DNA of 13,615 bases from DAOMNN01 sp964404505. Lineage in GTDB: Bacteria > Pseudomonadota > Gammaproteobacteria > Burkholderiales > Rhodocyclaceae. Position 1 is the stretch's first letter, and every line of letters starts with the position of its first letter. A program made the translations under genes and the position numbers. This document shows, one piece after another, positions 1-5,882 of the stretch. The notes below the pieces were generated by a model, which saw only the letters and a program-made list of their open reading frames with translations, was not told the DNA's origin and made no database searches. The stretch is taken from contig CAYOKH010000048.1 in NCBI GenBank assembly GCA_964404505.1, positions 1 to 13,615 on the forward strand, read 5' to 3'.

Positions 1-220
1 GGTCGCGCGCATGGTGTGGCTCAACGGCGCGGCGATCGACGCCCGCGAACAGTCGGTGATCGTCGACTATCTGGCCGCAACCCATCCGGCCGACGTCAAG
101 GCCCGCATCCTCGAACACGGCTTGCCGACAGCGCTCGCGGCCGCCCTGGCTGCAGCGATCCACGTCGGCCGCCGCGTGTACGCAAGGCGCCACAACCAAC
201 GGAAAGGAGTAATGCAATGA
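1..220 (+). CDS. C-terminal fragment, probable cytochrome c-type protein (5' end outside window)
   Basis: An open frame enters from the left edge (first full codon at base 2) and stops with TGA at 218-220. The first visible residues, about VARMVWLNGAAIDAR followed by IVDYLAATHP, resemble the last helix of class I cytochrome c domains, where an R-M-x(3-4)-G-A segment is followed by I-x-D-Y-L. No CxxCH haem motif lies in the visible part, so this is an inference. The remaining ~45 residues hold an Ala-rich hydrophobic stretch (about LPTALAAALAAAIHVG) ending in an Arg/Lys-rich tail, which could be a short membrane anchor. The stop codon overlaps the next gene's start as ATGA, so the two are almost certainly co-translated. 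The fragment is too short for a firm family call. Confidence 0.5.
   Translation, partial: VARMVWLNGAAIDAREQSVIVDYLAATHPADVKARILEHGLPTALAAALAAAIHVGRRVYARRHNQRKGVMQ
204..220 (+). promoter_or_regulatory. Shine-Dalgarno and ATGA translational-coupling site
   Basis: AAGGAG at 204-209 is followed by a 7-nt spacer and ATG at 217-219. The same ATGA contains the TGA stop of the upstream gene (218-220). This fixes the start of the FKBP gene and implies that terminating ribosomes reinitiate on it. Confidence 0.75.
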
Positions 221-684
221 ATCATGGCGAAGGCAACACGATGACGGTGCGCTGCGTGCTGCGCGACCAGACCGGCGAGCAGATCAACGCAGGCGAACGT
301 CCTCTGACCTTCACTTTCGGTCGCGGCGAGGTGATTGCCGGCCTGGAGGCGCTGCTGCGGAACCGCCCTGTCGGCTACCGCGGCTGCCACCACATTGCCG
401 CCGAACACGCCTATGGCGCCCATCGACCCGAACTGGTGTTCGAGGCCGTGCGCGATAACCTGCCGGCCGGCATCAAGCTCGCACCCGGCGTCGTGCTCGA
501 ACCCGGCGGCGCCGCGGGCCGCTTCCAGCTCAGGGTGGTGTCGATGACCGAGCGCGGCGCGCTCCTAGACGGGAATCATCCGCTTGCCGGCAAGGATCTC
601 GATGTGGAGGTCGAGGTGCTGCAGGTCGGATCGCCGACACCTCCACGAACACACGGTCTCGACAGGCCGGAACCCGGAGCATGA
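217..684 (+). CDS. SlyD-like FKBP-type peptidyl-prolyl cis-trans isomerase
   Basis: 155 residues. The protein should catalyse cis-trans isomerisation of prolyl bonds and may act as a chaperone. The FKBP half-domain covers roughly residues 10-70, with FTFGRGEVIAGLEALL as the usual strand and helix and AYG at 65-67. An insert-in-flap chaperone domain covers about 72-118. The SlyD family signature GNHPLAGKDL (119-128) then leads into the closing strand. Unlike E. coli SlyD there is no long His/Cys-rich metal-binding tail; the C-terminus is a short Pro-rich stretch. A Cys-His-His cluster (57-59) sits in the flap region. ATG at 217 is chosen because AAGGAG lies 7 nt upstream and ATGA overlaps the stop of the preceding gene. 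An internal ATG at 241 is the alternative start. Coupling to a probable cytochrome gene suggests a folding helper for that product, which is inference. Confidence 0.9.
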   Translation: MNHGEGNTMTVRCVLRDQTGEQINAGERPLTFTFGRGEVIAGLEALLRNRPVGYRGCHHIAAEHAYGAHRPELVFEAVRDNLPAGIKLAPGVVLEPGGAAGRFQLRVVSMTERGALLDGNHPLAGKDLDVEVEVLQVGSPTPPRTHGLDRPEPGA

Positions 685-798
685 CGAAAAAGCCGCGGGG
701 ATGCGCTTGATCGCGCCGGCCCGAACCGGTGTTCGAGGCGGCAGGTGCTGATCCTCCACCGGACGTCGTCATCGAGCTCCGGGTCGAGCTTTTTCGTC
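683..798. repeat. 11-bp perfect inverted repeat spanning the FKBP 3' region
   Basis: GACGAAAAAGC at 683-693 is exactly complementary to GCTTTTTCGTC at 788-798. The arms enclose about 94 bp without a convincing gene. The left arm overlaps the FKBP stop codon and the right arm contains the T-tract of the terminator-like hairpin. A transcript could fold the arms together into a long stem. Role unknown. Confidence 0.5.
775..794 (+). terminator. Weak rho-independent terminator after the SlyD-like gene
   Basis: AGCTC (775-779), a six-base loop and GAGCT (786-790) form a 5-bp stem that runs straight into five T (790-794). It lies 91 bp after the stop of the plus-strand FKBP gene. The stem is short, so the call is moderate. 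Confidence 0.45.
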
Positions 799-890
799 GG
801 TAGAGGAACCGGCCAGCCGTTCGTCTGCGCATGGCCAGGTCAAACACGGAATGGCGCGCTGTTCTGCGGCGATCATCGAGTCGCAACAAG

Positions 891-900
891 CCCGTACGGG
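891..900. repeat. 10-bp perfect palindrome upstream of the small secreted-protein gene
   Basis: CCCGTACGGG is self-complementary over all ten bases and lies 21 bp before ATG 922. It could be an operator or a chance palindrome; no second copy or matching promoter was seen. The wider interval 685-921 contains no gene I can support. Confidence 0.3.
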
Positions 901-921
901 AACTCTGGAGATTCAGGAACC

Positions 922-1224
922 ATGACCACCTCACAACATCCTGCCCGCCCTCGCGCCATCGCCCTGGTCCTGACCATGCTTCTGCTCGGATCGCCGATCA
1001 CATTCGGCCAGAACGCTGCTCGGAGTCAGGTCGATGAGCCCGCCGTCGTGCCCCGACCCACTGTCGAGCCGCGTGAAGCCGTTGGCGACCGTGACACCGG
1101 GACGAAAGACGCGCAATTCAGCCGGCCATCGAACAACATGAGTCGAGCAGACGATGCGCTTCAAGGTGCAATCCGGCCCGCACCCGACGAGCCCCTGTCC
1201 CTGGGCCTGTGCGATGGCAGCTGA
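922..1224 (+). CDS. Hypothetical small secreted or periplasmic protein
   Basis: 100 residues of unrecognised family. The N-terminus looks like a Sec signal peptide: a basic n-region with Arg at 9 and 11, a hydrophobic core AIALVLTMLLLGSP (12-25) and a plausible cleavage site near residue 29 (ITFG then QNA). The mature part is short, polar and rich in Pro, Arg and Asp, with no obvious fold and a single Cys near the C-terminus. Ribosome-site support is weak: GGAG lies 11 nt and AGGA 3 nt before the ATG. The frame also extends upstream without a better start. The signal peptide is the main reason to keep the gene; low complexity and poor start signals are reasons for doubt. Confidence 0.42.
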   Translation: MTTSQHPARPRAIALVLTMLLLGSPITFGQNAARSQVDEPAVVPRPTVEPREAVGDRDTGTKDAQFSRPSNNMSRADDALQGAIRPAPDEPLSLGLCDGS

Positions 1225-1356
1225 ACCGTCGGCGGGAATCGAGCCTGCAGCTGACACTCGCGTCGTTTCGCAGACGCTGACCGACCCGATTGCGGCGATG
1301 TGCCAACTGCTCCAGGTTCAGCTAGACTGAAACGACAAACCGCCCGGGAGAAGCGC

Positions 1357-1755
1357 ATGGACGTAATCAACGGCATTCTCGCCTCGTTTCGCAACACCTT
1401 GCCTGCCGGCTGCAGGACTGCGGCCGCGATCGACTCCGGCGCATCCCCGGAGGAAATATCCACCCTCGCAACCGAGGAGGGTCTGCACGCCCTCGCCGGT
1501 GCACTGTTCGAGGCCTGCGAGCAGGGACTCGACGCCGGCCCGGCTTCAGATCCCGATATCAGCGTCGGCGGAGCAATCAATGAACGCCTGCATGATTTCC
1601 GCCTTCAGCTCCCGGCCGACAGCGAAACCGGACGACTCATCGACGCAGGCGCCTCGCTCGAGGAGATCTCTGAGTCCGCCGAACAGGAGGGCCTGGACTC
1701 CCTCGCCGCGATGCTTCTCGAGGCGGAGCAGAAGCAGTCCGGCGGACCTTCGTGA
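1357..1755 (+). CDS. Hypothetical protein with two copies of a ~53-residue helical module
   Basis: 132 residues, acidic, with no signal peptide or membrane segment, so probably cytoplasmic. Residues 4-56 and 74-126 align without gaps at an offset of 70, with 27 of 53 positions identical. Shared blocks include LPA, IDxGAS, EEIS, EGL and LxEA. From memory, the I-D-x-G-A-S-x-E-E-I-S-x(2)-A-x(2)-E-G-L core resembles the helical segment near the C-terminus of GspE/PilB secretion and pilus ATPases, but no ATPase motif is present. ATG 1357 is chosen over upstream in-frame ATG 1300 because GGGAG lies at 1346-1350 and the duplication begins just after it. A TAGACT -10-like hexamer lies at 1323-1328 but has no convincing -35. 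The gene faces the minus-strand FKBP gene 53 bp away. Function unknown. Confidence 0.75.
   Translation: MDVINGILASFRNTLPAGCRTAAAIDSGASPEEISTLATEEGLHALAGALFEACEQGLDAGPASDPDISVGGAINERLHDFRLQLPADSETGRLIDAGASLEEISESAEQEGLDSLAAMLLEAEQKQSGGPS
1366..1734 (+). repeat. Intragenic duplication (two protein modules)
   Basis: Copy 1 is 1366-1524 and copy 2 is 1576-1734, encoding 53 residues each with about half identical. They are separated by a 17-residue linker rich in Gly, Asp and Ser. Divergence is high enough to indicate an old duplication kept under selection rather than a recent tandem repeat. Confidence 0.75.
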
Positions 1756-1808
1756 ATCGTTCGCACGTCTGCTGACTCTTGCCCGGGGTCGTGTCCAGGT
1801 GCCGGACA

Positions 1809-2363
1809 TTACCGCTCCAGACCGGGGACGGGCTGTTGCCAGGCGTCACGCACCTGGGGTTTCGGCGGCTCGGTGAGACCGATCAGCTCGAGTTCGAAGA
1901 CGAGCGTCTCCTCCGGCCCGATGGGGCCGCCTCCTGCGCGTCCGTAAGCGAGGCCCGGCGGAATGACGAGGCGAGCGTGCGAGCCGACGGGCAGGCCGAC
2001 GAGTACCTGTTGCCATCCGGCGATGGTCCGTTCCACCGGCACGACGGCCGGTGCGCCATGTCGCCGGGAGTCGTCGAACACCCGCCCGTCGATGTGCGTA
2101 CCCCGATAGTGCACGATCACCCAGTCGTCGACGACCGGCATCGGGCCGTCCCCAAGCGTGAGCATCTCGACCTGCAGTCCGCCGGAGAGTTCGATCACTC
2201 CGTCGCGTCGGCGGTTGGCCGAACGGAACGCCTCCCCCTCTTCGACGTTGAGTTCCGCCAGCAGCACCTTCGCCTCGACCTGCGCCGGCGTAAGACCGCA
2301 GCCACGCGCGCCCACGGCCAGGGCAACGAGGGCGAAGAGACTGAAAAAGATGGCCTTGAGCAT
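1809..2363 (-). CDS. FKBP-type peptidyl-prolyl isomerase, exported (FkpA/Mip-like)
   Basis: 184 residues from ATG 2363. A hydrophobic N-terminus (about residues 4-18) ends at ARGC, which may be a signal peptide or a poor lipobox with Cys22. A short linker leads into a canonical FKBP domain at about 62-163: VHYRG (84-88), the FDDSR loop (96-100), GW (116-117), AYG (139-141) and the closing LVFELEL strand (154-160). These are the substrate-pocket residues of active FKBPs, so prolyl isomerase activity in the periplasm is likely. The N-terminal dimerisation helices of true Mip/FkpA are very short here. ATG 2363 is preferred over an in-frame start at 2408 because it places the hydrophobic segment at the N-terminus and begins 14 nt after the upstream stop. 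No good Shine-Dalgarno is visible. It is the last gene of the apparent pst transcript. Confidence 0.88.
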   Translation of the reverse strand: MLKAIFFSLFALVALAVGARGCGLTPAQVEAKVLLAELNVEEGEAFRSANRRRDGVIELSGGLQVEMLTLGDGPMPVVDDWVIVHYRGTHIDGRVFDDSRRHGAPAVVPVERTIAGWQQVLVGLPVGSHARLVIPPGLAYGRAGGGPIGPEETLVFELELIGLTEPPKPQVRDAWQQPVPGLER

Positions 2364-2377
2364 CGGATTGGGTGCGT

Positions 2378-3307
2378 TCAGCCCTGCGTCGATCGATCGA
2401 GCGCCCACATCAGGCTGCGGTCCATGACGGCCTTGCGCTCTTCGGCGGACAGTTCACGGGCGAGCGCCTCGTGCAATTCGCGCCCCAGCGGATCGCCGCC
2501 CCCGGCGGCCAGCGCGGCCCAGAATGCCGCCTCCATGCGGTCGACGGGGACACCATCGCCCTTCAGGTGCATCAGCCCGAGCCAGCCCTGCATCTGCGCG
2601 TGACCATCCTCCGCCGCGATGCGCGTGTAGTAAGCGCCCGGATCGGCGTGCACAGGATGTCCGCCGACGCCCTCGACGTAGATTCTTGCGAGGAAAAAGG
2701 CCGCGATACGCTCCCCGCCCTCGATCGCCCGTTCGAGCAGGCGGCGCGCCTCGTACACGCGTTCGACGGCAATGCCGCCGAGTGCGTCGGCAATCATTAC
2801 CGAGGCGAGCGCCACGTTTGCCGGCAAGTGCCCGCGATCGATTGCCTGCCGAAACCAGCGCTCCGCGCCGGCCTGGTCCGCGGGTCCAAATGCGCCGCCC
2901 AGGTGCATCCAGCCGAGCTTGACTGCAAACTCCGGCACTCCGGCGCCGGCCACTTTGACATACCAGCGTGCAGCTTCCAGCAGATCCTGTGGGACGCCGC
3001 GCCCGTGTTCGTGCATCCACCCGAGATAGGACTTTGCACGTACCGATCCGAGTTCGGCGGCACGCAGGAACTCGGCGCGTGCCGCCGCCCAGTCGGGCGG
3101 GTCCGATTCCATCAGCCGAAGTGCCCGGGATTCGGCGGCAGCCCGTGCCGGGTTTGCGGCCGGGGATTCACCCGCATACGAGATGATCGGTGCCGCAAGC
3201 GCCAATGCCAGGGCTGCCGAGCCGGCGATCCGGCCCAGACAGCCCACACGGCGATCCGCGGACTCCACCATCCAACGTATGACCGTGGTGTTCATCGACG
3301 CCCGCAT
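2378..3307 (-). CDS. Exported Sel1-like (TPR-type) repeat protein
   Basis: 309 residues from ATG 3307. A hydrophobic segment (about 27-44, GSAALALALAAPIISYAG) after a basic stretch suggests export by a signal peptide or anchoring in the inner membrane. The rest is a solenoid of about five Sel1-type units near 91-123, 126-160, 163-199, 200-236 and 237-272. Each has the A-x(2)-L-G-x-M/I-x(3)-G-x-G pattern followed by A-x(2)-W/Y and a G-H or G-G turn. Such repeats mediate protein-protein contacts and are not catalytic. The start lies 2 nt after the pstB stop, so co-transcription and coupling are likely. TTG 3313 overlapping that stop, ATG 3295 and ATG 3271 are alternative starts, none with a strong ribosome site. 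The position where phoU is usual suggests a phosphate-linked role, which is inference. Confidence 0.85.
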   Translation of the reverse strand: MRASMNTTVIRWMVESADRRVGCLGRIAGSAALALALAAPIISYAGESPAANPARAAAESRALRLMESDPPDWAAARAEFLRAAELGSVRAKSYLGWMHEHGRGVPQDLLEAARWYVKVAGAGVPEFAVKLGWMHLGGAFGPADQAGAERWFRQAIDRGHLPANVALASVMIADALGGIAVERVYEARRLLERAIEGGERIAAFFLARIYVEGVGGHPVHADPGAYYTRIAAEDGHAQMQGWLGLMHLKGDGVPVDRMEAAFWAALAAGGGDPLGRELHEALARELSAEERKAVMDRSLMWALDRSTQG

Positions 3308-3309
3308 AC

Positions 3310-4146
3310 TCAACCGTAACGACCCGTGATGTAGTCTTCGGTGGCTTTCCTGGACGGTGTCACGAACAGTCGCCTGGTATCCCCGTACTCGATCAGTTCG
3401 CCCAGATACATGTAGGCTGTGTAATCGGAAACACGAGCAGCCTGCTGCATGTTGTGGGTGACGATCAGGATCGTGTAATCCCGCTTCAGGTCCTCGATCA
3501 GTTCCTCGATCTTGGCGGTCGAGATCGGGTCGAGTGCCGAAGTGGGTTCATCGAGCAGGATAACCTCCGGTTCGATTGCGATCGCGCGGGCGATGACCAG
3601 ACGTTGCTGCTGTCCCCCGGACAGGCCGAACGCATTGGTCTGCATGCGGTCCTTCACCTCATCCCACAATGCCACGCTCTTCAGCGAACGCTCGACGACC
3701 CCGTCGAGCACGGACTTGTCCTTCACGCCCTGCAAGCGCAGGCCATAGGCGACGTTCTCGTAGATCGTCTTCGGAAACGGGTTGGGCTTCTGGAAGACCA
3801 TGCCGATCTTGCGGCGCAGTTCGGCCGCATCCACACCTTTGGCGTAGATGTTCTCTCCGTGGAGATTGATCGAACCCTCGATCCGGCACGAATCGATGAG
3901 ATCGTTCATTCGGTTGAAGCAGCGCAACAGAGTTGACTTGCCGCAGCCGGACGGACCGATGAAGGCGGTCACGCGCTTGGCCGGAATCTGCATGCTCACC
4001 GACTTCAGCGCCTGGACGTTGCCATAGTACAGATCGAGATTTTCGACCGTAATCGCGATTTCCTCGTCCTCCAGGGACAGGTGCGCCCGGGAGTCATCGG
4101 CGAAAAGGCCTGCGCTCATGCTGGTCGGGATGGTCGCCATGTTCAT
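3310..4146 (-). CDS. pstB: Phosphate ABC transporter ATP-binding protein PstB
   Basis: 278 residues; the cytoplasmic ATPase that powers phosphate import through PstC-PstA. All ABC motifs are present: Walker A GPSGCGKST (64-72), Q-loop Gln119 in VFQKPNPFP, signature LSGGQQQR (175-182), Walker B VILLDEPTSALD (195-206) and H-loop His231. The PstB-typical NRMNDLI segment follows Walker A. Length is slightly above the usual ~255-260 because of an N-terminal leader of about 30 residues. ATG 4146 is supported by GGAGAGG a few bases upstream; ATG 4140 is a minor alternative. It lies 60 bp after pstA, and the sel1 gene follows almost immediately. Confidence 0.98.
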   Translation of the reverse strand: MNMATIPTSMSAGLFADDSRAHLSLEDEEIAITVENLDLYYGNVQALKSVSMQIPAKRVTAFIGPSGCGKSTLLRCFNRMNDLIDSCRIEGSINLHGENIYAKGVDAAELRRKIGMVFQKPNPFPKTIYENVAYGLRLQGVKDKSVLDGVVERSLKSVALWDEVKDRMQTNAFGLSGGQQQRLVIARAIAIEPEVILLDEPTSALDPISTAKIEELIEDLKRDYTILIVTHNMQQAARVSDYTAYMYLGELIEYGDTRRLFVTPSRKATEDYITGRYG

Positions 4147-4206
4147 CGTGCCTCTCCGATCTGATTCGATATATTCCTTGTACCGGGGGCGCCGCCCGCG
4201 GGATGG

Positions 4207-5859
4207 TCAGTCGCTTTCGGCACGGTATTTCTCCCGGAGATGATTGCGAATGGTGATCGCGCTCAGGTTCAGCGTGACGATCAACAGCACCAGGATCAGC
4301 GCCGTCGCATACACCAGCGCCTCGGCCGCCTCGGCGTGCGGGCTCTGGAAGCCGACGTCGTAGATGTGAAACCCCAGATGCATGATCTTGCGTTCGAGGT
4401 GGATGAACGGAAAGTTGCCGTCGATCGGCAGGGTCGGGGCGAGCTTCACCACGCCGACGAGCATCAACGGCGCGACCTCCCCCGCGGCACGCGCGATCGC
4501 CAGGATCAGTCCGGTCATCATCGCCGGAGTCGCCAGCGGCACGACCACCTTCCACAGGGTCTCGCCCTTGGTCGCTCCGAGGGCGAGCGAACCCATGCGG
4601 ATCGTCGAGGGAATTCGCGACAGTCCCTCCTCGGTCGACACGATCACCACCGGCAGGGTCAGCAGCGCCAGCGTCAGCGACGCCCAGAACAGCCCTGGCG
4701 TACCGAAGGTCGGGGCGGGCAGTGCCTCCGGATAGAAGGCACTGTCGATCGCGCCGCCCAGCACATAGACGAAGAAGCCGAGACCGAACACCCCGAACAC
4801 GATCGATGGCACCCCGGCGAGGTTGTAAACCGAGATCCGGATCGCCCTCAACAGCGCGCCCTGCCTGGCGTACTCGCGCAGGTATATCGCCGCGAGCACG
4901 CCGAACGGCGTCACGATGATGGCCATCACAAGCACCATCACCACGGTTCCGAAGATCGCCGGGAAGATGCCCCCTTCGGTGTTCGCCTCGCGCGGGTAGC
5001 CGGAGATGAAATCGTAGAAGGACTTGATGTAGAAACCCACCTTCGCTGGGATGGACATGTCGTTCGGTTGCCAGGCGTTGATGATCCGGTTCAGCCCGAC
5101 CGTCACCTCCTTGCCCTCGGCAACCATCATCACCAGCGCATCGCGCTTGACCGCCTCCAGCAGGGCGTCGAGGCGCTTCTGCAGCACCGCATAGTCGGCG
5201 TTCAGCGCCGCAGTTCGGTCGGCGAACGCCCTTTCGGCTTCAGGCGTGAGCGCCCCCAGCAGTTCGGCGCGACGCTTTTCCAAACGCACGCGTTCGAGCC
5301 GGAAGTTGATGTTTCCGATCTCGCCGCGTTCGATCGCGCGAATCTCGTCGAAAAGACCGTTACTGCGCTTGATGCGCTCCTGAAGTGCCGGCCAGAGAGC
5401 CCCGGCCTCGGCGACCACTTCCCCGTTTTCGAGCAGCCGCAGCGGTTGTCCAAAGAAATCACCCCACTCCCGGCGTTCCAGCACCGTGACGTTCTTCGGA
5501 TATGTCCAGTCGCCCATGAAGTCTTCGATGTAATAGACGAAATCGCGTCCGGTCACGTCGCGGTTGCCGTTCTTGAGCAGATGCCGCGTGACCACGCGCT
5601 GCGCTTCTGGCAGGTTCACCCCCGCGTCACGCAGCGATTGGGCAGTCAGGGTCTCGGACTTGCGCAGCTGGCCGATGACCCTGACCTGCTCGCCGTCAGG
5701 CTGCATGTAGGTAGTGCTGATGACGTTGTGCGGCCAGAAGTGACCGAACCCGCGCACCAGAATCAGCGCCAGCAAACCGAACACCATGATCACGCTGATG
5801 CTGACCGCCCCCGCGTTCAGCCAGATCCATGGGGAACCGCTTTTCCACCATTTGTTCAT
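4207..5859 (-). CDS. pstA: Phosphate ABC transporter permease PstA, long form with periplasmic insert
   Basis: 550 residues, against about 280-300 for classical PstA. TM1 is at about 12-36. A roughly 255-residue insert follows, probably periplasmic, with a charged helical and likely coiled-coil stretch near 155-245. The canonical permease core starts near 298: helices at about 300-330, 340-370, 388-408, 445-468 and 515-538. The cytoplasmic EAA loop, which docks on PstB, is at about 410-447 (EEGLSRIP, then GSLALGAT). The insert matches the long PstA architecture (DUF3333-type) known in Pseudomonas and relatives. ATG 5859 is clear: GGAGGT sits 7 nt upstream and the pstC stop is 23 bp away. The open frame continues upstream to 6570, but that part is out-of-frame shadow inside pstC. 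Confidence 0.96.
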   Translation of the reverse strand: MNKWWKSGSPWIWLNAGAVSISVIMVFGLLALILVRGFGHFWPHNVISTTYMQPDGEQVRVIGQLRKSETLTAQSLRDAGVNLPEAQRVVTRHLLKNGNRDVTGRDFVYYIEDFMGDWTYPKNVTVLERREWGDFFGQPLRLLENGEVVAEAGALWPALQERIKRSNGLFDEIRAIERGEIGNINFRLERVRLEKRRAELLGALTPEAERAFADRTAALNADYAVLQKRLDALLEAVKRDALVMMVAEGKEVTVGLNRIINAWQPNDMSIPAKVGFYIKSFYDFISGYPREANTEGGIFPAIFGTVVMVLVMAIIVTPFGVLAAIYLREYARQGALLRAIRISVYNLAGVPSIVFGVFGLGFFVYVLGGAIDSAFYPEALPAPTFGTPGLFWASLTLALLTLPVVIVSTEEGLSRIPSTIRMGSLALGATKGETLWKVVVPLATPAMMTGLILAIARAAGEVAPLMLVGVVKLAPTLPIDGNFPFIHLERKIMHLGFHIYDVGFQSPHAEAAEALVYATALILVLLIVTLNLSAITIRNHLREKYRAESD

Positions 5860-5866
5860 TTCATCG

Positions 5867-5872
5867 ACCTCC
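5867..5872 (-). promoter_or_regulatory. Ribosome-binding site that fixes the pstA start
   Basis: GGAGGT on the minus strand ends 7 nt before ATG 5859. It shows that translation starts here and not at the far upstream in-frame codons inside pstC. Confidence 0.8.
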
Positions 5873-5882
5873 GCGGCTCGTA

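Noticed and set aside
16..216. N-terminal extension of the SlyD-like gene to ATG 16
   Set aside because: The extra 67 residues are Arg/Pro-rich shadow of the cytochrome-like frame; ATG 217 has a proper ribosome site and ATGA coupling.
1154..1330. 58-codon plus-strand frame after the small secreted-protein gene, considered as its frameshifted continuation
   Set aside because: A stop codon in the same frame at 1139-1141 limits it, there is no ribosome site, and no homology could be recognised to justify a frameshift.
1792..1808. TGTCC/GGACA stem between the convergent genes at 1755 and 1809, considered as a terminator
   Set aside because: Only 5 bp with a 7-nt loop and no T-tract on either strand; likely chance.
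2372..3319. 315-codon plus-strand frame opposite the Sel1-repeat gene
   Set aside because: The minus strand has clear Sel1 repeats and a signal-like segment; the plus-strand translation has no family features.
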